Source: JBDIAR01 sp039812545 (GTDB lineage: Bacteria > Actinomycetota > Actinomycetes > Actinomycetales > Dermatophilaceae). From it: 5,011 nucleotides of DNA. Positions 1 to 5,011 of this stretch are shown here, piece by piece (position 1 is the stretch's first letter; every line of letters begins with the position of its first letter). A program made the translations under genes and the position numbers. The stretch covers positions 1 through 5,011 of the forward strand of contig JBDIAR010000207.1 in the NCBI GenBank assembly GCA_039812545.1. Direction: 5' to 3'. A model generated the notes under the pieces. It did not search any database, was not told the DNA's origin, and saw only the letters and a list, made by a program, of their open reading frames with translations.

Positions 1-1181
1 GTCAGCACGACCTGCAGCCAGGCGGCGTTCTCGTTCCAGGCCCGACAGGGCAGGTTGCGCAGCCCGGTGGCCTTGGCTTCGCGGATGCGGTCTTCGATAC
101 GGGCGTGTTGCCGGTGGCGCAGTTCGAGACCGGCGACCTGGCCGGGGACCACCCCGGCCGCGGTGTTGGTCAAGAACGCGGTGATCCGCAGCCCGTCGAG
201 GTCGGTGAAGGTCAACTGTGCCCCGGGGTGCGGGCGTTCCTTGCGCAGGATCAACCGGGACCCGGCCGGCCAGGAGCCCAGGTCGATCATCTCGGTGGCC
301 TCGGCCACCCAGGCTCCGTCGCGGATGTCGTTGCCCTGGCCGGTGTCGGTCTCGATCGCCGGGTGCCAACACCGGTCGGGGATCACGTCGACAATGCGTT
401 GGATCCGCCCGTCGACGGGAAACCCGAAGGAGAACTCCATCCCGGCGTTCACGCACGCCTCAGCGAACGTGTGGGTCGCACCGGCTGAATCCGACCGGAC
501 CACGACCCGCACCGAGTCCGGGTCACCGGGACGCGGCCGGGCCTGTTCAGGCAACGCGGCCAAGGCCAGCCTCAACACGTTGACATGGTCCGCAGCCGTG
601 TTGCTGCCGGCGTTCCCAGACCGCAGCATCCCGGCCAGCGCCTCCCCACCGGCGATATCGGGCCGGTCCAGGAAGCACAACAGCGGATGGAACCCAAAGG
701 TCCGTTTCCAGGTGGCCGCCGCGTTCTCCTTCTCCGAGTGCGCGATCGTGATCGTCGCGTCGACGTCCAGACACAATCCCTGCGACAGGTCAGGACCCGC
801 ACCGGCGGCCCAGGCCACCTCCCGAGCCGCCGCACGAGCGGCCTGCACCCGCCGCACATGCTCCTCCCCGATCCGGTCCAACACCCGCCACGTGGTCGGC
901 ATCGACGCCACCGGCCCGAACAAGTCCGGCCGGTCACACAGCACCGCGATCCCGCTGATCGCGTCCGCCCCGTCAGCGACCGCCACCGCCAAATCGGTGA
1001 ACACCCGCCCCGGCGCATGGACCGGGATGCCCTTGTACGTGTCCAGCAACCCGGCCGTGATCCCCTCGCTCAAACCGGTGTACTCGGCCACCTCGCGCAA
1101 CAACCCCACCCCGGCATGAGAGACCACCCCCGCACCATCAGCGCTGACCTTGACCCGGCGAGACCGCTTGCTACGCTTCAC
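1..1181 (-). CDS. IS1380 family transposase, C-terminus cut by the window edge
   Basis: This DDE transposase catalyses cut-and-paste movement of its own insertion sequence. Reading leftward from the GTG at 1179-1181, the frame stays open for 393 residues to the window start. The family usually has about 450-470 residues, so only a short tail is missing. The protein opens with a basic stretch (KRSKRSRR) and then VKVSADGAGVVSHAG, typical of actinobacterial members. Candidate catalytic residues are Asp141 in LDVDATI, followed by AHSEKENAAATWKRTFGFHP; Asp231 in VVVRSDSAGATHTF; and Glu363 in ARIEDRIREAKATGLRNLPC. All three lie in the expected blocks, so the enzyme looks intact as far as it is visible. 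The start is uncertain: the frame is open upstream and no clear Shine-Dalgarno sequence precedes the GTG. That GTG was chosen because homologues typically begin with this basic stretch. It is transcribed divergently from the bacteriocin-like operon. Confidence 0.93.
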   Translation of the reverse strand, partial: MKRSKRSRRVKVSADGAGVVSHAGVGLLREVAEYTGLSEGITAGLLDTYKGIPVHAPGRVFTDLAVAVADGADAISGIAVLCDRPDLFGPVASMPTTWRVLDRIGEEHVRRVQAARAAAREVAWAAGAGPDLSQGLCLDVDATITIAHSEKENAAATWKRTFGFHPLLCFLDRPDIAGGEALAGMLRSGNAGSNTAADHVNVLRLALAALPEQARPRPGDPDSVRVVVRSDSAGATHTFAEACVNAGMEFSFGFPVDGRIQRIVDVIPDRCWHPAIETDTGQGNDIRDGAWVAEATEMIDLGSWPAGSRLILRKERPHPGAQLTFTDLDGLRITAFLTNTAAGVVPGQVAGLELRHRQHARIEDRIREAKATGLRNLPCRAWNENAAWLQVVL

Positions 1182-1186
1182 TTCAC

Positions 1187-1253
1187 AAGTGCCTGTTCTG
1201 TAGGACGCTTCCGACTGTCGCAAGCAGAAGTCTTCCTTACAGCACAGGCACTT
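1187..1253. repeat. imperfect inverted repeat at the upstream end of the insertion sequence
   Basis: AAGTGCCTGT at 1187-1196 is the exact reverse complement of ACAGGCACTT at 1244-1253. After one mismatch (T1197 against C1243), CTGTA at 1198-1202 pairs with TACAG at 1238-1242. GGA at 1203-1205 then pairs with TCC at 1234-1236, leaving T1237 bulged. The total is about 18 pairs around a 28-base centre. The right arm probably contains the element's terminal repeat. In RNA running into the transposase gene the structure would fold just before the start codon. Such hairpins in other insertion sequences limit transposase translation from outside transcripts, which is a plausible role here. Confidence 0.7.
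1197..1223 (-). promoter_or_regulatory. possible weak transposase promoter
   Basis: On the minus strand, TTGCGA (1223-1218) and TACAGA (1202-1197) are separated by 15 bases. Transcription would then start only about ten bases before the GTG at 1181, giving an almost leaderless message, which is common in actinobacteria. The spacing is shorter than ideal and the boxes are imperfect. Both boxes also lie inside the inverted-repeat structure. This is inference only. Confidence 0.22.
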
Positions 1254-1293
1254 TCACGTACCCCCAGCCGGTGTCACCCACACCGACGTGAAA
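1252..1293. repeat. composite dyad or stem-loop between the insertion sequence and the operon
   Basis: TTTCACGT at 1252-1259 is the perfect reverse complement of ACGTGAAA at 1286-1293. Inside it, CGGTGT at 1269-1274 pairs with ACACCG at 1280-1285 around the five-base loop CACCC. The two right-hand arms are adjacent, while the left-hand arms are separated by nine unpaired bases (1260-1268). It begins just outside the predicted tip of the insertion sequence. No T-run follows on either strand, so it does not look like a classical terminator. It could be an operator or a remnant of the sequence into which the element inserted. Confidence 0.5.
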
Positions 1294-1329
1294 CACGCAG
1301 GATAGTGAGGGACTTCACACGAAGCCACC

Positions 1330-1369
1330 TTGACACCCCCCCCTATAGACCGACGCTGGACAATATCCT
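1330..1369 (+). promoter_or_regulatory. candidate promoter region with a C8 tract
   Basis: A perfect -35-like TTGACA occurs at 1330-1335, followed at once by eight consecutive Cs (1336-1343) and TATAGA at 1344-1349. The gap of eight bases is far too short for a normal -35/-10 pair. The alternative -10-like TATCCT at 1364-1369 lies 28 bases from the -35 box, which is too long. The operon promoter is therefore probably in this interval but cannot be assigned to specific boxes. The distance to the ATG at 1409 suits a short leader. Confidence 0.3.
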
Positions 1370-1408
1370 CTATTCGGAGGCGATACGCGATCACAGAGAG
1401 GGCCGTCC

Positions 1409-1744
1409 ATGACGAGAACCATCAAGTGTTTCGCGGCACTAGCCGTGGCAAGCACACTTCTGGCCGCACCACTCAGCTCCTCAGCGTTCCCTGCCTATTG
1501 GCGGGACAGTGAGTTCGACGCCATCAACAAGTATGATACGCAGGCCTGGTTGTGGGATGGATCCGACAACGGCGTCCCTGTCCGAGCCGAGTACGGGACC
1601 GTTGGCGGTTACGCTTACAACATCTACAACAATTCGGGCGCGTTTCATTCAGTGACCTCGCCCGTTCGGGACAGCCGAATCAGCTGGGCCATCATCTGCG
1701 ATGACTACCCCATCGGCGACGACTGCTCCCCTCGGCGTAGTTGA
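1409..1744 (+). CDS. Sec-secreted small protein, divergent lactococcin 972-like bacteriocin precursor
   Basis: This 111-residue protein has a clear Sec signal peptide: MTRTIK, a hydrophobic core at about residues 7-21, and likely cleavage after SSSA at residue 26, with AFPA at 29 as an alternative. The mature part of about 85 residues is rich in aromatics (W31, W47, W49, Y62, Y68, Y70, Y73, W93) and net acidic. Residues 70-83 (YNIYNNSGAFHSVT) share the spacing Y-x2-Y-x6-HS-x-T with the motif in mature lactococcin 972, compared from memory. Lactococcin 972 is exported by Sec and blocks septum formation by binding lipid II. The tail differs, with C97 and C106 forming a Cys-x8-Cys pair (CDDYPIGDDC) that could make a disulfide outside the cell. 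The ribosome binding site GAGAGGG at 1396-1402 fixes the ATG. Family assignment rests on this motif and on the two downstream genes, and target and activity are unknown. A non-bacteriocin secreted peptide remains possible. Confidence 0.72.
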   Translation: MTRTIKCFAALAVASTLLAAPLSSSAFPAYWRDSEFDAINKYDTQAWLWDGSDNGVPVRAEYGTVGGYAYNIYNNSGAFHSVTSPVRDSRISWAIICDDYPIGDDCSPRRS

Positions 1745-1746
1745 CG

Positions 1747-1757
1747 GACGCCGCGTC
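1747..1757. repeat. short dyad between the peptide and ABC genes
   Basis: GACGC at 1747-1751 and GCGTC at 1753-1757 form an 11-base near-palindrome around a single central C, just after the peptide stop codon. As an RNA hairpin its loop would be too tight, so it is weak evidence for attenuation. A regulator site or chance are equally possible. Confidence 0.2.
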
Positions 1758-1782
1758 GCCACGACCACCTAGAACGCCAATT

Positions 1783-1788
1783 GGGGAA
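1783..1788 (+). promoter_or_regulatory. ribosome binding site that decides the ABC ATPase start
   Basis: GGGGAA lies seven bases before the ATG at 1796-1798, ideal spacing. A longer reading from the in-frame TTG at 1781 would place this site inside the coding sequence and leave no upstream site, so ATG 1796 is preferred. The site overlaps the edge of the perfect palindrome CCAATTGG at 1777-1784. Confidence 0.65.
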
Positions 1789-1795
1789 CCGCGAA

Positions 1796-2509
1796 ATGCC
1801 CGACAGCGTGCTGGAACTCCACGACGTATCCTATTGGATCGGTCGCCCCAATCGGCGGCCCAGGCATCTCCTCGACCAGGTCAATGTCCGTGTGGTCCGC
1901 GGGGAATCCGTCGCCATTGTCGGCCCTAGCGGGGTCGGAAAGAGCACGCTATTGGCCTTATGCCTGGGCTTGATTCGACCCCAGAGTGGCCAAATCTGCC
2001 TGGCCGGCAAATCCATTTCTGAGTTGCGTGGCCGCGCTGTTGCGCGGCTACGCAGCCAACATGTCGGAATGGTTTTCCAAGGAGGTGAACTTCTGGACGA
2101 ACTCTCGCCGTTGGAGAATGTGTCCCTGCCTGCCATACTGGCCGGCGTGCGTGTCGCGACCGCTCGCGAGAGGGCAGAACGCCTCCTAACCTCCTTGAAG
2201 CTGGATGTCGCCGACGTGCCCACCTCGGGGCTGTCTGGAGGTGAGCGGCAGCGGGTGGCCTTGGCGCGGGCACTCGTCAACGAGCCGGACGTTCTATTGG
2301 CGGACGAACCGACTGGAATGCTGGATAAAGCAACTCGGGACGTGGTAGCGGCAGAATTGTACCTCTCGCCGACCCGCTGGAACTGCGCGCTCGTCGTCGT
2401 GACACACGATCCCAGCGTCTCGGGACGGGCTGATCGAGTTCTGCAACTTGGCGACGCGCGCCTGTCGCCCCTGGAGCCCCGGTCCGGTTCCCTCGCGGGT
2501 GACGTTTAA
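1796..2509 (+). CDS. ABC transporter ATP-binding protein, lactococcin 972 / MacB-FtsE type
   Basis: This 237-residue cytoplasmic ATPase would power the membrane protein encoded next. Counting from the ATG at 1796, it has a complete nucleotide-binding domain: Walker A GPSGVGKST at 43-51, Q-loop Gln95 in FQGGELLDELSPLENVSLP, signature LSGGERQRVA at 146-155, Walker B VLLADEP at 166-172 with catalytic Glu171, a D-loop GMLD at 174-177, and H-loop His204 in VVVTHDPS. The short length and the LSPLENVSLP block are typical of the MacB/LolD/FtsE branch, which couples to FtsX-like permeases. The downstream gene overlaps the stop codon by one base, implying translational coupling and an obligate pair. 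Leu55 uses the rare codon TTA (1958-1960). The motifs make the ATPase call secure. The lactococcin 972 subfamily is inferred from context. Confidence 0.93.
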   Translation: MPDSVLELHDVSYWIGRPNRRPRHLLDQVNVRVVRGESVAIVGPSGVGKSTLLALCLGLIRPQSGQICLAGKSISELRGRAVARLRSQHVGMVFQGGELLDELSPLENVSLPAILAGVRVATARERAERLLTSLKLDVADVPTSGLSGGERQRVALARALVNEPDVLLADEPTGMLDKATRDVVAAELYLSPTRWNCALVVVTHDPSVSGRADRVLQLGDARLSPLEPRSGSLAGDV

Positions 2510-4758
2510 TGCGGGCTGGCCAACTTGTCGCCCTTGGGTGGCGGACCATGCGGCGCAACCCGGTTCGCCTGGCTCACCACTCACTCGCGATTGGCACTTG
2601 GTTATGCCTCATCGTCGCCGGCCTATCCATAGGCGTAGCGATATTGGCATATCAAGTGAGGGCCGAGCACGATGCAGCGCGGCTACCCACGGGTACCTCA
2701 GAATTCTTCGCATCCATGCAGCCCGCACTACCGCCAAGCGCCATGGACGCCGACTACGAGCGTGCCAGAGACAACGCCCTGGCAAAGGCTCCATTCCTTC
2801 TCCATGGCCGATTCGACGCACTGAGAGACGGACACCAACACAGTGTGGTGGTCGTGAAGCCACAGGACATGAACGCCACACCTCCGCCAGGCATTCCGAG
2901 GTGGCCCGAGCCGGGTGAGGCATTTCTCTCACCGCAGTTGCTCCTCGACGGCGCCCCAGAAGGGATCGACAACCGCTACGGGAGAGTCGCTGGGACCATC
3001 TCGCCTGCTGGCTTGAGCGCAGCAGATGAAAGGCTTGCATGGGTACATCCTCTCCCTGGAGAATTTCCGCTTTCGGAGATGGACGGATATCACCATTTCG
3101 GCGTTACTCCCGAGCCCTGGTGGAGCCACGAACGAGCGCTGTTCGGCGAGACACTCGCCATCTACCCCGCCCCATTCATGCTGGGCGTGATCATCCTACT
3201 AGGGCTTTTTCCCTCACTCCTGGGAGCGCGGGCATCGGCCCAGATCGGCTGGGATGAACGCCTCAGGCGGTCCGCTGTGCTTGCGTCATTCGGAGCCCCT
3301 CGTTCAACGTCTCATCTACTCCGGAGCGGGGAACTCCTGACGCCGGCGCTGGTTTCATTTTTCGCCATGAGTGCCATGATAGCTCTGCTTGTATTTTTCG
3401 AGATTCGGTTACCTGTCACTAACTACCTGCTGCCGCGCGCATACCTCGAGCACCACGTTGTGGAACTTGCCATCGCAGGCACGGCAGCTTGGTCTGCGGG
3501 CCTGATCTTGCTTATGATCGGAGGACGTCGAGGCCGACCGGATTCGGTACGACCCCGCCCAGTGGAGCGTCAGTTCGCCTGGTGGCCCGGGTCGATTACT
3601 CCGCTAGGCGTTGCATTCGCAGCTCGCGTCCCGTACATGATTGATCCTGCTCGAAACGTGGCGTTTCAGGTGACGTACCTGGTCGGCGTCATGATCGCAC
3701 TAGGCGGACTGCCCTGGTTCACGGCGGTATCCACGGCAGTTGCCGGCGGGCTACTCGAGCCGATAGCTGCTCGGAGAGGCTACTACTCTCTCTTGCTTCC
3801 GCTTCGCCATGTACGACTCCACCCACGGGTCGTCGTCCTCCCCGTTGCGATTCTCGCGATCACGATGGGGCTGCTGCTGCAGGCATACCTGCTCACCAGC
3901 ACGCTCGGGATTCGGGCACGGACCGCAATCGCAATCGACCAGGATCTCGGTGGTCAAGTAGTTGTTGCCACCTACGACCATCGGCCCAGATCGCTCGACA
4001 CCCTGAAGCATTCCTCGATGGCGGAGACTAGGTATCTGCTCGTGCTGAAGAGTCCAACCGGACATCTCCATGCGTATGGGTCCTGCGACGCATACGCCCG
4101 TCTTTCGCTGCCATGCCCCCTGACGGAGCAGCCCCTGGGGACAATGCCCACCCTCTTGGCCGCAGCCTCATTTGAGGTACCGTTCCGGCTGAACGACACG
4201 ACAATGCACCGCGGCGATCCCAGCTCGATCCCCTACGTCGACTCACCGGCTTGGATCGTGTTCGTGCAGCCACGCGGCACATGGACGCCCGCCCAGCAGA
4301 GCTTGGTCTATTCCACGACGTGGCCGAACCTCGGGCCCCAGAGCCCGGGTTTCGGTTATGCGGGAACCGGATTCGAGTCGGCTCACCAGGCAACCTGGGT
4401 GACGGCGTTCGGCGTCATCACCTTGTTCGCGCTCGCCCTCGGCTTGGCGGCAACTGGGTTTGGGATGGTGCACGAGGTCATCCGAGCACTCATCCCTCTC
4501 GGGTCATTGACCGGGAATGTCCGTCCATTCGTCGTGGTTGCCGGGGTCATTGCTGGGACACCAATCCTCTTCGGGGGCCTCGTTTCCGTCGCGCTGGCCA
4601 AGTTGCTCATAGGCATCCCGGTGAACGCGGGTCTAGCCCCGCCGCTGCCGAGTACCGTGTATATCGCGGTACTGGTCGTCTGCTCCATCGTCTCGATTGC
4701 CCAGACCGCGGTCGCGGCGAGGCTGATCGTCGACGGCGTCCGAGTCTGGCGACCATAG
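2509..4758 (+). CDS. bacteriocin-associated integral membrane protein, FtsX/MacB-like ABC permease
   Basis: This 749-residue protein is the likely membrane partner of the preceding ATPase. Hydrophobic segments lie at about 26-48, 220-240, 276-298, 316-338, 385-412, 441-462, 628-650, 672-698 and 715-738. Two large hydrophilic domains, about 50-218 and 464-626, are probably outside the membrane. This is a duplicated FtsX-like plan: one helix, an external domain, then three helices, repeated. The 385-412 segment has a Gly-Gly-Leu-Pro break and may be one helix, a hairpin or re-entrant, so the exact topology is unsettled. C526 and C536 in the second external domain could form a disulfide. Proteins at lactococcin 972 loci (often called DUF1430 or 7TM immunity proteins) are usually about 650 residues, so this one is long. 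Immunity, export or release of the peptide is inferred. The ATG at 2509 overlaps the ATPase stop (TAATG) and has only a weak upstream site, consistent with coupling. Leu32 and Leu301 use TTA. Confidence 0.85.
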   Translation: MRAGQLVALGWRTMRRNPVRLAHHSLAIGTWLCLIVAGLSIGVAILAYQVRAEHDAARLPTGTSEFFASMQPALPPSAMDADYERARDNALAKAPFLLHGRFDALRDGHQHSVVVVKPQDMNATPPPGIPRWPEPGEAFLSPQLLLDGAPEGIDNRYGRVAGTISPAGLSAADERLAWVHPLPGEFPLSEMDGYHHFGVTPEPWWSHERALFGETLAIYPAPFMLGVIILLGLFPSLLGARASAQIGWDERLRRSAVLASFGAPRSTSHLLRSGELLTPALVSFFAMSAMIALLVFFEIRLPVTNYLLPRAYLEHHVVELAIAGTAAWSAGLILLMIGGRRGRPDSVRPRPVERQFAWWPGSITPLGVAFAARVPYMIDPARNVAFQVTYLVGVMIALGGLPWFTAVSTAVAGGLLEPIAARRGYYSLLLPLRHVRLHPRVVVLPVAILAITMGLLLQAYLLTSTLGIRARTAIAIDQDLGGQVVVATYDHRPRSLDTLKHSSMAETRYLLVLKSPTGHLHAYGSCDAYARLSLPCPLTEQPLGTMPTLLAAASFEVPFRLNDTTMHRGDPSSIPYVDSPAWIVFVQPRGTWTPAQQSLVYSTTWPNLGPQSPGFGYAGTGFESAHQATWVTAFGVITLFALALGLAATGFGMVHEVIRALIPLGSLTGNVRPFVVVAGVIAGTPILFGGLVSVALAKLLIGIPVNAGLAPPLPSTVYIAVLVVCSIVSIAQTAVAARLIVDGVRVWRP

Positions 4759-4805
4759 GCGATAGGCGGCGTGGACTCCGCGTAACAGGGTGGACGGCAT
4801 ACCGG

Positions 4806-5011
4806 TCAGTCAGTCATCAGCGTCGCGGCGAGGGTCGCTCCGAGGTCGAAGCACGCCCGAAGATCCTCCCGGGTCGGGCCGCCGAGCACGACGACGTCAT
4901 CGTGCACCCGCTCCCACGCCAAGCCCGTCGTGACCGAGTGGACCGCGCGCGCGGCGCCGTCGACGCCCTGGTTGCCGTGGATCCACAGCCCATAGGCCGC
5001 AGCGGGTTTCG
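4806..5011 (-). CDS. probable flavodoxin-family / NAD(P)H-dependent oxidoreductase, C-terminal 67 residues
   Basis: Reading leftward from the right edge, one frame stays open for 67 residues to the TGA at 4806-4808, and the N-terminus is outside the window. The visible part includes AAYGLWIHGNQG near its start, AVHSVTTGLAWERVHD in the middle and DLGATLAATL near the end. This resembles the C-terminal part of actinobacterial flavodoxin-family oxidoreductases, which bind FMN and reduce small substrates. The FMN-binding loop would lie in the missing N-terminal part, so the family is moderately supported and the substrate cannot be named. GC is about 68-77% in sampled stretches, as expected for a chromosomal gene of a high-GC host. 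It is convergent with the operon and probably unrelated to it. Confidence 0.6.
   Translation of the reverse strand, partial: KPAAAYGLWIHGNQGVDGAARAVHSVTTGLAWERVHDDVVVLGGPTREDLRACFDLGATLAATLMTD

Larger units (their letters stand above)
1..1248 (-). mobile_element. IS1380-family insertion sequence, partial (upstream end inside the window, far end off the left edge)
   Basis: The element is recognised from its transposase, which reads leftward and has the DDE layout of the IS1380 family. The outer end is placed near 1248. Read on the minus strand from there, the sequence begins CCTGTGCTGTAAGG, and CCT is a common start for IS1380-family terminal repeats. It also matches an inverted copy closer to the transposase start. 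If 1248 is the tip, a four-base target duplication (the size usual for this family) would be CACT at 1249-1252. The opposite terminal repeat and second duplication lie outside the window, so the boundary is inferred. GC is about 70-77% in sampled stretches, much higher than in the neighbouring operon. Confidence 0.75.
1409..4758 (+). other. three-gene lactococcin-972-type bacteriocin-like operon
   Basis: Three same-strand genes follow one another: a secreted small protein, an ABC ATPase and a large membrane protein. Gaps are 51 bases and then a one-base overlap. This order is the known signature of lactococcin 972-type loci, in which the precursor is accompanied by a dedicated ABC ATPase and a bacteriocin-associated integral membrane protein. 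There is no separate leader peptidase, modification enzyme or regulator in the window. The GC content is visibly lower than in both flanking genes. The function as a bacteriocin is inferred from the family. Confidence 0.75.

Noticed and set aside
55..1412. Long plus-strand open frames (about 354 and 275 residues) opposite the transposase
   Set aside because: They are antisense shadows of the high-GC transposase. Their products are Arg/Pro/Ser-rich low-complexity sequence with no recognisable domain, whereas the minus strand gives a complete DDE motif set.
1781..1795. TTG at 1781 as the ATPase start
   Set aside because: The ribosome binding site GGGGAA would then lie inside the coding sequence. 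ATG 1796 has correct spacing and gives the usual family N-terminus.
1741..1929. Short plus-strand frame overlapping the peptide-ATPase junction
   Set aside because: It overlaps the ATPase in another frame, is Arg/Pro-rich, and lacks its own ribosome binding site.
1831..2584. Minus-strand frames opposite the ATPase gene
   Set aside because: The plus strand carries all ABC motifs. The reverse products show no domain and typical antisense composition.
2448..4688. Alternative-frame and antisense frames across the membrane protein gene
   Set aside because: They overlap a continuous 749-codon frame with coherent transmembrane pattern, and none shows a recognisable motif or start signal.
1796..4758. 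BceAB-type peptide resistance transporter as the main interpretation
   Set aside because: BceB-type permeases have ten helices with one large external domain and are usually linked to a two-component system. Here there are two large external domains and an upstream secreted peptide, which fits the lactococcin 972 arrangement better.
4755..4805. Intrinsic terminator between the convergent genes
   Set aside because: Only a tandem ATAGGCG duplication (4755-4768), a four-base GCGG/CCGC stem and the palindrome ACCGGT are visible. There is no strong hairpin or T-run.
1..5011. CRISPR array, tRNA, rRNA or riboswitch
   Set aside because: No regularly spaced direct repeats, cloverleaf-like sequence or recognisable riboswitch core was seen on either strand.

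Overview
The window looks like accessory DNA from a high-GC Gram-positive bacterium (Actinomycetota). The reasons are high GC in the flanks, an IS1380-type transposase of the actinobacterial style, GTG start use, and a lactococcin-972-type locus, a class common in actinomycetes. The sequence alone does not fix genus or species.

Layout. Positions 1 to about 1248 are the 5' part of an IS1380-family insertion sequence on the minus strand. Its transposase is visible for 393 residues, with all three candidate catalytic acidic residues, and continues off the left edge. An imperfect inverted repeat at 1187-1253 lies at the element's upstream end, followed directly by a second dyad at 1252-1293. The stretch 1254-1408 is non-coding and holds a possible promoter with a run of eight Cs, then a good ribosome binding site.

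Positions 1409-4758 form a compact three-gene plus-strand operon. It encodes a 111-residue Sec-exported small protein, a 237-residue ABC ATPase and a 749-residue polytopic permease-like membrane protein. The last two overlap by one base (TAATG). The gene order and a short motif in the small protein match the lactococcin 972 class of bacteriocin loci: precursor, 'L_ocin_972' ABC ATPase, and bacteriocin-associated integral membrane protein. The small protein is a divergent member, with an acidic C-terminal tail carrying a Cys-x8-Cys pair. The likely logic is that the peptide leaves by the Sec pathway through its own signal peptide. The ABC pair then acts as immunity, extrusion or envelope-release machinery, because this class needs no dedicated leader peptidase.

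After 47 bases with no clear terminator (4759-4805), a convergent minus-strand gene gives the C-terminal 67 residues of a probable flavodoxin-family or NAD(P)H-dependent oxidoreductase, cut by the right edge.

Hand counts in 60-base stretches give about 70-77% GC in the transposase and flavodoxin genes, but often only 45-62% in the operon. That fits a horizontally acquired bacteriocin cassette beside a mobile element.
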